Source: Diphasiastrum complanatum (lineage: Eukaryota; Streptophyta; Lycopodiopsida; Lycopodiales; Lycopodiaceae). Taken from it: 64,000 nt of DNA. The notes under the pieces are model-generated. The model was not told the origin of the DNA. It did no database searches and worked only from the letters and a program-made list of their open reading frames with translations. The DNA lies in the NCBI GenBank assembly GCA_029204225.1, contig CM055100.1:57672345-57736344 (forward strand), written 5' to 3'. Numbering within the stretch: position 1 is the first letter of the stretch; every line of letters starts with the position of its first letter. Of the stretch, positions 51,547 to 62,138 are shown piece after piece. The translations under genes and the position numbers were made by a program.

Positions 51547-51747
51547 ATATCAAAATACATTTTATCTATGTAGTGAGAGCAAGTTATACTGAATGTGAAT
51601 TGATTATTTTTTTTATATTTCATATTGCATGCCTTAATTTAAGATATGGTGTTTGATTTGCATGTTTTAATTTTAGTTTTAATTTTCATGAATGACAATC
51701 TTATATGTTAATTGATAAATATGTTAATTTGTTTCCCATGTTTGAAG

Positions 51748-54700
51748 GACTAATGAATTGTCATCTAGCTCTAGTGACGATGACAACAGTCACTCCATAT
51801 CCAAAACAAGATTGGCATACGATGGGCCGCACATAAATCAACTATCACGTCGTGAGCATATGAGATTGAGAGCCATGATGAAAATAGATGAACAACAATG
51901 TGCCAAAGCAAATCAGCCTCGATCTTCTTTTTCTTCTTCTTCAGAATCAAGATCAAGTGCTAAAAATGATTTTTGCATTCAAGATGAAGCTGAAATCATG
52001 AACAACTTGATAAGTAACGTCTATGAGCATCATGATATGGAAGAACACACTGAACATGATAGCGAATCATTTATTAGTGTCGAGGAAAAAAAATTGAGAG
52101 AAGAATCAAACACACCATTATATCTTGGAGCAAAGTCATCTCGTTTGGCCGCTTCGTTGCTTATATTGAACCTCCAAGCAAAATATAAATGGAGTGATAT
52201 GAGTGTTACATCCTTATTTGGGTAAATAAGATTGAGATTTTTTTTTAATAATTTAATAGATGTGTTGTTCAAGTCAAATGTTTTAGTTGGCTAAATGATC
52301 TTTTATTTTATATTATGAAAATTCATTTCATTATGTACAAGTTATTGCGCAAACTACTCGCAAATGTTTCGCAAGTGAAACAAGAAATATAAGATTTGGA
52401 CTTGCAACAGACGAGGTTAACCCCTTTGGAAAAATGTCAAGCAAGTGGTCTACTTGGCCAGTGGTGTTGGTCAACTATAACATTCCACCTTGCCTAAGCA
52501 TCAAAAAAGGACATCTCATGCTAGCACTTCTAATTCCTGGAAAACATATTGTAAAAAATATGGATATCTACTTTACACCATTGATTGAGGAACTAGAACT
52601 ACTATGGAAGGGAGTCCAAGCATATATATCAAGGATTGGGCGATTGTTTAGGTGACTATAAAATGAAATCATTTGTAATGTTTGTATATTTATTTTTAAT
52701 GCATGCAATATTTATGCTTTAAAAGAATTCTATTTATAACACGAATTGGATTTGATTCTTTTAGGTTTTACAACTTCTGAATATCACGCGTGTCTCATTT
52801 GTGGACCAAATATTGATGCTTGCCACTCACGTCATTTAAACAAAGTTGTGTATGAAAATCATCGCAAGTACTTGCATGACGAAAATCATCCATTTAGAAA
52901 TGCTCATAGAAGAGGCTTTGGAGGAAGATCAAAAACAAGAATGCCTCCAAAGATAATATCCATGGGAGATTGGCACAAACTCTGGATTGAATCCGAGACT
53001 AAGCCAATCAATGGTATGAAAAGACTATCCATCTTTCATTGTTTACCATATTGGAATAACCTTTTGATTAATCACTTGCTTGATCCTATGCACATATTCA
53101 AAAATGTGGGTGAATCAATATGGAAACACTTGGTGGGCGACAAAGACAATATTTCTGCCAGGCATGATCTACAAGAATCAAAAACAAAAAAAGAGTATTC
53201 GCCAAAATTATGTATTGATGGAAATACCTAAAATATTCCAAGGGCCCCTTGGATTCTTACGAAAGAAGAGTATAAGTATGTATGGTCAGTCATTTGCAAG
53301 ATGAGAACACCAACGGGTTATGCTCATTCACTACGAACATCATTCACAACTGAAGCAAAACTCCATGGTCCAAAATCTCACGATTGGCTGAAGATGGTCG
53401 AGTACATATATCCAATGTGCATTCGTGGCTGTCTAACTAATCAACTTCGTGATGCCATTTACAAATTAGCATCCGTTGTCAGGTACTTAATTTTTTTTGT
53501 TTACATTGATATCTTATGAAATTTTGTGTTTTTTTTTCTAATACAAGTTTGATAAAATAATATGAACGTACTAAAATCTAGTTATACTACAAACATGATG
53601 TAGATGGATGTGTGGTAAGGAGATTCGTGAGATAGACGTGCAAACAAAGCAAGAAGATATGGTGGAGGCTATATGTATGCTCGAGAGGGATTTTTTAACT
53701 TCTATTCTAGACATACAGGTGCATCTGCTTGTGCACTTGGTCCAAGAAGTTGGTATTGCTGGTCCTGTGCACTCAAGGTATAATACACTTGAATTTGATT
53801 TTAGTAGTTTCAATAAATGTAGTGTGATTCTTTCAAATTATAAATAACAGAATGTCACTCATTGATGTGTTAAAGTTTTCTGTAGGTGGATGTTTTTCTT
53901 GGAGAGATTCATGAAAGTGTTGAAAGATTTTGTGCGTCAGAAGGCAAGGCCAAAGGGAAGCATGTCAGAGGGATGGTCAGTGCAAGAATCTCTATTTTAT
54001 GTTTCCGAAGTTTTGTTTCAAATAGATCCATCTGCTCCACGACTATGGCATGATGAGGAAAGCAATGAGGTGAAAGGTGAAAAACCTCAAGGTATGGGTA
54101 GTCTTAAAAAAAATGACACCTAGTTTGAGAGAAAAAATTTCAACCTTCATGCTATATAATTCAGGAGTAATGGATAAATGGTTGGAATTATATGAAGAAG
54201 AAAAAAAAAAGAGGGTATTGACTAGAAATCGACACCAACGCAACAGGCGTAGAGGTCAAGCTACACCTTCACATGATCTTGAGCCATTGCCCAACCAATG
54301 TACTATAGACTAGATGGTTGATACACTCCAACAAGCAAGATCAAAGGGACAATTCATATCTGACACAAAATGGGAATTTGCAAGAGGATGTGATTGGAAG
54401 GTTTGTCTATAACTCTATTTTTTTTAAGTAAACAATTTTAATTTGTACGATGATTGATGATTGTTTTAATTATAATCAACATGTGACAGTATCGAAAGTA
54501 TAGTGCAATGTGGGCATATGGTCGTCATCATCGCATTGAATCAATTGATATGAAACGATGAGCTTATGATTGTGGTGTGATGGCATCCTTCCATCAAGAA
54601 AGTCGAAGTAGTGCTCGAGATCAAAGTCCAATTTCTGGAGAGCTTGAGTATGTAGGAACCATACAAGCCATATATGAGGTGTGTTTTGGTGAAATGGGTA

Positions 54701-55369
54701 AATATTTGTTGTTTGACGTGAAATGGTTCAAAATCAACTATAGAGGATGAAATGCAACTGTAAAAAAAGATCGTAGTGGATTTTTTGCTATCAATTCAAT
54801 CAAGACATTAAGCATGGACTTTTCAGACACATTGGTGTTGCCTCATCATTGTGAACAGGTGTGCATGAATTTCACATTTTTTTTCTTTTTGTCAATTGTG
54901 ATCAATGTTATATTAATCATCTACACTACTTTTTCATTACATCTATTTATTGTGAATTAAAATGTGAGCATAGCAAATATCTAATCCTAACATTGCTAAA
55001 TGTGCAGGTATTTTTTCAAACAGATCGACTAAACAAAGATTGGTGTATGTTGTTCAAATTAAGCCACGCTAAATACATGTATTCGAAAATGCATATGTTG
55101 AGAATGAAATGGAAGATCTAAATTTGGACAACACAAGTATATCTGATGAAGATGTACATATACCTTCGAGTTTTATAAATATTGAAAACCCGAGAATTGA
55201 TTCTCATGATTCCGACAACTCAGATGATGAAGAGGACAACAATGATTCTTTGCATAAGGACAATATTGAGAGAGGTTTTGATTTCGATAGTGATGATGAA
55301 AATCATTTTAGAGGAGATAAGTTGCAAGATGTATTGGCTGATGAATTTGAATCTTGCGATGATGAATAA
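51748..55369 (+). pseudogene. TNP2-type transposase (Transposase_21 family), multi-exon, broken
   Basis: Blocks in order: exon 51748-52221 (Ser/Asp-rich start, then TPLYLGAKSSRLAASLLILN and KWSDMSVTSLF); 52376-52651 (NIRFGLATDEVNPFGKMSSK, WPVVLVNYNIPPCL, LLIPGKH); 52760-53480 (HACLICGPNIDACHSRHLNK, RLSIFHCLPYWNNLLINHLL, DPMHIFKNVGESIWKHLVGD, APWILTKEEYK, RTPTGYAHSLRTSF); 53617-53778 (MLERDFLTSILDIQVHLLVH); 53887-54120 (FLERFMKVLKDFVRQKARPK); 54305-54402; 54488-54858; 55009-55119 onward, ending in an acidic tail ...ESCDDE at 55369. This is the plant CACTA TNP2 order. The conserved Asp in LATDxxNPFG and in DPMH, likely part of the DDE site, are present. In-frame stops include 53229, 54559 and 54748. 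The Cys-rich part usually lying between the first two blocks is not visible, so it was deleted or is absent in this lineage. No convincing ATG starts the first exon. Confidence 0.88.
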
Positions 55370-56095
55370 AGTTTGTACATGTCACAAATAATTTTGTCAT
55401 AAAATGATCCATTGTGGTCAATATATATTGTTTTCAAATTAAAATTATTATATTTTTCTACGATGTTGCATTTCTAAAGTTTCATTTCAAACGCATCTTG
55501 CAATCACTTAGAATTAGAAAAATTTATCAATATTAATAGATGTGTGAACTAATTAAAAGATATATTTGTTGATTATTTATATATTATAATCAAAAAACAT
55601 CTTCTTTGAGATAATAATACACTTTGCCACAATATTGTTTGACTATTCATTGATCTTTGCAAACACGCAAAGGTGTATAACATTGCAATTTTTTTATCAA
55701 CAAATTAGCTTAACAAGCTACCACACGGCTCTCAAATGTAAACTACTTACCATCCTTTCACATGCATATTAAGCTCACACTTGTATTTTTACCCATCAAT
55801 ACCATATTGAAAAAGTTGTCAAATTTTGATTAAAATTTTTTCTCAATATAGAAACACATCATAATGTCTATAAATACATAAGATAGCATGTAATATTCAA
55901 CTAATAGTAACTTTAGTTCATCAGAGCATAATAGTTTGAGATAATGATCATTTAATTTTTAGTCCACATTTTATTATAAGTATACACCTATTCAAAATAT
56001 ATAAAAAGATCTTATTTGCTTTTAAATTAATCATAAAGTTGTTTTTTATTAACTTATTATTCATAATAGATAAAAAAAAATTACAACAAACTAAT
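55370..56095. other. AT-rich 3' flank of the transposase
   Basis: No gene. Very AT-rich, presumably the internal 3' region of the DNA transposon. Confidence 0.5.
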
Positions 56096-56290
56096 TTTGC
56101 CATGCGTGTCACTGCCACGCGTGGCAAATTTCCAAAACAAATTTTTTCTATGTATTGTGTTTTAATATTGCCATGCGCGGCAAATTTTGCCATGCGTGGT
56201 AAATTTTTTGACAAATTTTGCCACGCGTGGTAATAAAAAATGCCATCGCTCTGGAATTTTCTCTGAAGATTTGCCACGCGTGGCAAATCA
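56096..56290. repeat. Cluster of palindromic TTGCCACGCGTGGCAAA repeats
   Basis: Six copies of the 12-base palindrome GCCACGCGTGGC or near-variants start at about 56098, 56114, 56170, 56189, 56220 and 56274, most inside a longer TTTGCCACGCGTGGCAAAT palindrome. Variants are mainly C-to-T or G-to-A at CpG (GCCATGCGTGGT), consistent with deamination of methylated copies. Such arrays fit transposase-binding subterminal repeats. Confidence 0.85.
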
Positions 56291-56297
56291 AAAAAAT

Positions 56298-59200
56298 TTA
56301 TGTCACATGAAAATTGGTTAAATAACAACCATTGAAGTCTTCAATGATCTTTTGAGTGTAATTTAGTTGGTGAAGATACAACTTACCACCTTCAAAATCT
56401 CCCACAATATGCAAGCCCAGATAGATTTTAGCTTCTCCTAGGTCAGCGATCTCAAATACTTCAAAAATGTCTCTTTTCACATCTGAAATTAACTTATCTC
56501 TTCTTGAGAAGATAAGCGTGTCATCAACATAAACAACTAAAATGAGTATTTCATTTTGGACATGTTTGACATAGACAGTCGATCCCATACTTCTATGAAA
56601 ATTCTTTAGCAAATAACCTTGTCTTATATCTGATGTATTCTCCATCAGGACCTATTTTGATCTTGTAGATCCACTTGCACTTGACTGGTTTTCTGCCATT
56701 AGGTATAGGTGCAAGTGTCCATACATTGTTCTTGTACATGGATGACATTTTTCCTTCATTGTTTGAATCCAGTGATCTTTATCTGGTCCATCAACAGCTT
56801 CTTCGAATGTTTGAGGTTCATCAGAGAAACCACAAAATTCAATGGCTGTATTAAAAACATTTTGGCCATACATTTCTGGTGGTTTTCGTTGTCTATTAGA
56901 TCTTCTCACAAGTGGTTTCAAGTTCAATTCTACAAGTTTCGAGTTCGATTCTGATTCGAGCTTTTCTGCTGGAATTCGAACTGGCGATTTGAGTCTATCA
57001 TGCACTCGATCCTGACCTCCCTCTGAATTTGGTAACTCTCTTTCATCTTCTGCTTGTTTTTCTTTTGTCATTGTTGGTAGCTCATAATAGTTTTTGAGAA
57101 TTTTATAGCCGACTAGATCACTATCTGCTATGTATTTTGTCTCATTAAATTTAACATCTCGAACAACTAATATCTTGCCAGTTTCGGGTACATAAACACG
57201 ATAATATGACGAATGTAACTCGAATCCTACTAAAAAACTTTGTTTTGTCTTTTCATTGAGTTTCTTTCTCAGCTTATCTGGTATGTGCATATACACTGCG
57301 CATCCAAATATTCGAACATGTGTTAGATTTGGCTTCGACTTTCACCATATCTCATGAGGAGTTTTGTCCAGTATTCGAGATTTAATAATACGATTTTGAA
57401 GATAATTTGATGTAGCCACTACTTCTACCCACAATTGTTTTGGTGCTTTCTCATGAGCCATCATACACCTTGCAGCTTCCATCAGTGTACAATTCTTTCA
57501 TTCAGCTATTCCATTGTGCTAAGGTGTGTAAGATGCAGTCTTCGTGTGCATAATACCTAGATTAGTACAATAAGCCTTGAAATTTTTGGAAATGTACTCA
57601 CCTCCATGATCTATGTGAATTTGCTTCAGCTTATTGTGTGTCTGCTTCTCAGCCCAATTTGTATACTCAACGAATTTCTCGAAAGCTTCAGATTTAGTAC
57701 GAATAAAGTATACCACAACGAACTTGCTGAAGTCATCAATAAACGTAATGAAGTACTTTGCATCACCCAACGACAATACTCCGAATGGTCCACAAATATC
57801 TGAATGCACAATTTAAAGTACCTTAGTTGCTTTATAAACATCCTTACTGAAAGGTATTCTAGTCATCTTGCATTTAGGACAAGATTCACAAGTAGTTCAA
57901 ATATCTCTACTTTTGATTTCGACTCCTTGAATTCTCTGACTTTTGTTGGCTTGGTACAAGGCTTCCATGTTCATGTGACATAGCCTCTTGTGCCACAATA
58001 CATCTGTCAATTCTTGAGTTTGATTGACTTGTTCGATTCTTGTTCGAATATTCAGGTGATATAAATTATCTTCTATGTTGCCTTTAGCAATCAGGTTATC
58101 AGAATCTTCCTCAAACAGTTTACAAGAGTTCTTTGTGAAGGTTACTGACATGCATGTATCGACCATTTTAGCTACAGATAGAAGATCTTTATCAAAAGTA
58201 GGGACATAGAGAACTTCCTCCAGTTTCTTGTCTCCCCGATTTGTGTCTAGCCATAGTACACCAGTTCCATCAACCACGTGTTTAGAATTGTCTCCAAGTA
58301 TAATGAATCTCGAATAGTTTGTCTTCTTGTACTCAAACAATATTTGTTTCGAGGAAACAAAATGTGAGGTGGCTCCTGAATCAAGTACTACTTCTCAAAT
58401 TGAATTAGATGAACAACATAGATCAGTACTAACATAAGCTATTGAGTTCCTTGTTGCCCTGTCTTCTACTACTCTGGAACATTCTACTTTGTCTTCGACA
58501 TAGTTTGAATATGAAGGTTCGCTTCAATTCTGTTCCTTTTTGTTTCTGGGATTCTGATAACAGTCTACTGCTGCATGACCTCGTTTATGACAATGAAAGC
58601 ATTCAATCTTTGAATTTAGCCAACACTTTTCTTCTGTGTAAACTGACCTTCTACATCTGTTGCAGATCTTCTTATCACCAGAATTCTTCTGTTGTTTTCC
58701 AGATTGTTGTTCATTAGTCTTAGACTCATTCTTCTTAGACGACTCTCTCTTAAACTTAGACTTCTTAGAAGATATAATAGAGCATTTTCTGAATCACCAT
58801 TGTCGTCATAACATTCACGAGCTTCTATTTCTTCCTCCACTCTGTCTATTGCCTTTTGAAGTGTCATTGTTGCATCTTTTGCCAATAAGGCTCGAGTTGT
58901 GTGGAATGACCTGGGTAGGGCACGAAGAAAATAACTAAGTTGTTTTCTCTTAGAAATTGTATTTTCTGCACCAAAATTCTGCAAGAAAATAAATAGATCT
59001 TTAATCTTTTGCACGAATGTGTTTAGGTCCTTGTCGTCCCACTATAGACAAGTTAATTGTCTTCCAAGAACATGATCTAATTACGAGATCGAGTCTCATT
59101 CTTGGTTTGCAATTCTTCTCATTAATCCTTTGCATTCGAAATTGATGTAAGATCTAGCATTATATTGTCATGCACTGAAGACGCAATAATTGCTATAGCT

Positions 59201-59397
59201 TTGTCATTTTTTAAACTCCAATCTTGATGTTCTTTGCCAGGAGTAGCTTCTGGCTTCTCCTCAAATGGTTCTACCCATTGCCATAGACCTTCGCCCTTCA
59301 ACAAGAGTGAAGTCTTTAATTTCTAAATCAAGTAGTTTGAATCTTCTGGATCCAAGATTGTAGTAATCTTAGCTTGAATATTGATGATGGACGACAT
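56298..59397 (-). pseudogene. Ty1/copia family C gag-pol, truncated
   Basis: Minus strand. Gag starts MSSIINIQAKI at 59397 and continues with GEGLWQWVEPFEEKPE (59290), LSYFLRALPRSFHTTRALLA (58930) and zinc knuckle CFHCHKRGHAAVDC (near 58600-58560). Protease/pre-integrase: FIILGDNSKHVVDGTGVLWL, EEVLYVPTFDKDLLSV, LWHKRLCHMNMEALYQ (58300-57960). Integrase: HSDICGPFG, FIDDFSKF, IHIDHGGEY (57810-57600), with the C-terminal part to about 57300. Linker: DVKFNETKY, RRSNRQRKPPEMY, FEEAVDGPDKDHWIQTMKE (57180-56750). RT: after a deletion near 56650 of the first RT half, VVYVDDTLIFSRRDKL and DLGEAKIYLGL (56550-56420), stopping at about 56298 with RT incomplete and no RNase H or 3' LTR. Stops at 59328, 57346 and elsewhere. 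The cut coincides with the palindrome cluster of the neighbouring DNA transposon. Confidence 0.92.
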
Positions 59398-59496
59398 CTT
59401 TTGATTTTGAATAACCTCCAGATAGCGGCTTACTGATGGATGTATGAAGAATGCTGAGAGGAATGCGAAGATACCACTGTATCAAATTCTGTATGT

Positions 59497-59506
59497 TCTG
59501 ATACCA
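59497..59506 (-). other. Primer-binding site of copia C
   Basis: TCTGATACCA, reverse complement TGGTATCAGA, lies between gag leader and LTR and is the initiator-Met tRNA primer site. Confidence 0.85.
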
Positions 59507-59507
59507 C

Positions 59508-60480
59508 TGTAGGAAAAATATTTAATATTCTTCCATAGAGAACAGAATGAAAGTTTGAATAAATCAAACTAATATCAGTGTCTTCAATTGGGACTATTTC
59601 TGATCTATGTACTAATAGAATAGTATTAGCTCTGATTGAATATGCATGTGAAAATTATATGCGAAAGTAAGAAACAACTTAAGACAATTTAGACAATAAG
59701 AAACTATTGATCAAAAATGAAATTTTATAACTCTGAATTTGATTCATCAATATACATCTCTTGTTGTCTTATCTCGTTAGTGTGTCTCTGATTGAGTGAG
59801 TGAGTTACAACGAGTAGTGCACATGTATTTATATTGTTACAGGATAGGTCTTTTGGCCTTTTATTTAAAAGTTTTTTGGCCTTTCAATGCTATAAAAATA
59901 GATATCTAACCGTTTACGACGGTTGATATTTAAATAGTCGCTCTGTTTCCAGGGTCGAATAAATTCTGTTTGTGAATTATTCGCAATAGTCCATCTCTTC
60001 ATCCCAGCTTCGTGTTTCGCGAATTGTTTGCGACACTTGTCTCTTCGTGACATTTTCGTTTTTCGCAAATTGTTCATGACAGATGACCATTCTTGATCTT
60101 GAAGAAGAAATATTAGAATATTTTGCAAACTGTTCGAGATAGTTTCGCGACAGGTGAGCTTGAAGAACAATCCAAAAGATTTCGCGAATTGTTCGCGACA
60201 ATTTCGCGACATTTGAGGTTTGAACAAGAAACAAAATATTTCGCAACAATATTATGTTCGCGAATCTTTCAAGCTTGAACAAGAAAGCCATGAACTTCTA
60301 CAAGAAATTGCGTTGCAAAACTTTTGCGAATCTTTCGAGTTGGTTGCAAGACAAATTTCGCAAATTTTTTGAGGTTGATCACGAATAGAAATGTTTCGAG
60401 TTTGCATTCATTTCTTATCCTTTGTCAAGTAAACTGCACGTTTTGTTAGTAGAATCAAGAACTATCGGATCAATTGTTCT
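59508..60480 (-). repeat. 5' LTR of copia C with TTCGCGA / GCGACA motif array (right end approximate)
   Basis: Starts TGTAGGAAAAAT next to the PBS. From about 59950 to 60370 it contains many copies of ttcgcgaattgttcgcgacaa-like words (for example near 60013, 60130, 60180, 60240 and 60330), probably the LTR regulatory region. The right end is set just before an unrelated 88-bp repeat at 60482. Confidence 0.65.
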
Positions 60481-60481
60481 A

Positions 60482-61512
60482 TAGGTGTACTATCAAATGA
60501 GTTGGGGACAAATGGCCAAAAGGGCTTGAAGGGCATGAAGAATGGCAAGCTGGCATTGTGAATGGGATCAACCATGTACTAAGTCCATTTTTTTACTAAT
60601 ATATGATCACTCAGTGTATTTTTCAGGGAAACCGTGTTGTCGTGGGAGCCCTAGTCATGAATGCCGAAAAAGTCAACCATAGAAGAAAAAATCGAAACAG
60701 AAACATTTCAGGTAAAAACGGGACCGAGAAAAATGGATTCAGTGCCAAGGAATCACAGAAACCCTAACGACAAAGTTTGGACAATTTACGGGCAATTAAC
60801 GATATATGCGGGCCAAGTAGCTACCCAATAGACCAAAAACCCAAACAAATGAGCAGTAGGTGCACGACCCTTGAAAAATTGAAGAAAGGTAAAAAACCCA
60901 GAGAAAAATGAAGGCCGCCTACTAAAAATAGGGGTTGAAAAAGGGCCTCACGCAAAATTTGGATAGTAAATGCCAAAACACCTTGGAGGCTAAAAAATTT
61001 GGGAGGTACACCCACTAGCCATTGACATTTTGGGCTTCTAGGGTGTACAAAAGGGGAAACTTGAATGGCCTCCCTAGCCTTTGACAAAAATGGCATCTTG
61101 GCTACTTTTGGAAGAGGGTTGATATTCAATATTTAACAATTTTGTGGCATCACATATCCCCTTCCTCAAATGTGAAATGTCCTCATGAACATATAATCTT
61201 TATTTCGAGGATCATTCGCGAAACATTCTGTTCTTCATATCTTCGTTAAGGTGAAAAGATATTTCTTCATATGATTCTTCCTTTAGATATTTCTTCGGCT
61301 TAGAGAATATGTGCCTTTGCTGTTTCTTTGAATTAAATAGGTTGATTTGATTTGATCTTCGAATTATTGATGAGAACAGGAATCAAACTTCAAAACATCT
61401 TCAGAACTTCAAATATCTGGTTTCAACATCACATAGAAACATCACCACGACATAGGCAACAATGAATAGTCATAATGAATGCACCACTCCCCCACTCTCT
61501 TATGGAGGCCAC
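60482..61512. other. LTR scrap and unassigned DNA between two copia elements
   Basis: 60482-60569 matches 61513-61600, the presumed start of the copia D LTR. The rest has no coding evidence; a 102-codon minus frame (60821-61129) matches nothing. A short cattcgcgaaacattctg word near 61210 recalls the copia C LTR array. Confidence 0.45.
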
Positions 61513-62138
61513 TAGGTGTACTATCAAATGGGTTGGGGACAAATGGCCAAAAGGGCTTGAAGGGCATGAAGAATGGCAAGATGGCATTGTGAAGGGGATC
61601 CATTGGATTTTCCTATAAGAAGGAGCCAACTCCTTGTATTTCAAATGTTAGTACTTTTGTGAGTTAGTATTTTTGGGAGTTAGTATTTTTGGATCCTTGT
61701 TGTCTTGCAAGTTTGCTTCAAAGGTGGAATGATTGATTGAGAGTGGAGTGAGGATATTCACTCTTTACTGTGTTTGGATGCTCAGTTGGAAAGTGTCATG
61801 CTTGTTTGATGGTGATTGAAGGTAGTTGAAGTTTTGTTTATGTATGATTAATTAAGCATGACATTGGTTGAATTGTAGTTCTTGGGTGAGAGGTAGTTCC
61901 ATTTCGTATGCCTCTTGTAGTTTTGATTCTTGGGTGTGCATTGAGTATTTGATATGACTTGGAGGCATTGTTGTGGTGGGAATGGTTGGTTGATTAAGGT
62001 TGCTTTTTTTCCATCGTCGCTTGGGTCTTCGTGTCTTCTTGTGCCTTTGGCTTTGTCATTAGGTCACCTTGGGTCCACGAAGCTTTTATCTTCATGTTCA
62101 TGTTCGTGTTTGTGTTCATGTTCTTGTTCGTGTGATCT
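61513..62138 (-). repeat. Probable 3' LTR / 3' noncoding region of copia D
   Basis: Lies directly after the 3' end of the copia D frame. It starts TGTACTATCAAATGG at 61517 and its first 88 bp recur at 60482. A hexamer minisatellite (ttcatg/ttcgtg/ttgtg) occurs at about 62089-62136. The border with the coding part is not certain. Confidence 0.45.
62089..62136. repeat. Degenerate 6-bp minisatellite (TTCATG/TTCGTG)n
   Basis: Eight or so TTC/GTG-type hexamers in a row (ttcatgttcatgttcgtg...). Confidence 0.8.

Larger units (their letters stand above)
49476..56290 (+). mobile_element. CACTA-like (TNP2-type) DNA transposon with a SET-domain gene
   Basis: A block of same-strand coding sequence: a SET-domain gene (49476-51546), then a TNP2-type transposase (51748-55369), then about 700 bp of AT-rich 3' DNA and a cluster of palindromic GCCACGCGTGGC repeats (56096-56290) of the kind found in subterminal regions of CACTA elements. 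To the right the copia C element is truncated in its RT/RNase H region exactly where the palindrome cluster ends, so the transposon border may lie near 56290. No clean CACTA...TAGTG termini or target duplication were found, and the left border is unknown. The transposase has several stops, so this copy cannot move by itself. Confidence 0.65.

Noticed and set aside
56096-56290. CRISPR-like array
   Set aside because: Repeats are palindromic with irregular spacing and no unique equal-length spacers, in a plant genome; transposon subterminal repeats fit better.
60821-61129. 102-codon minus-strand frame
   Set aside because: Composition is hydrophobic and Phe/Leu-rich with no motif; lies between LTR scraps.
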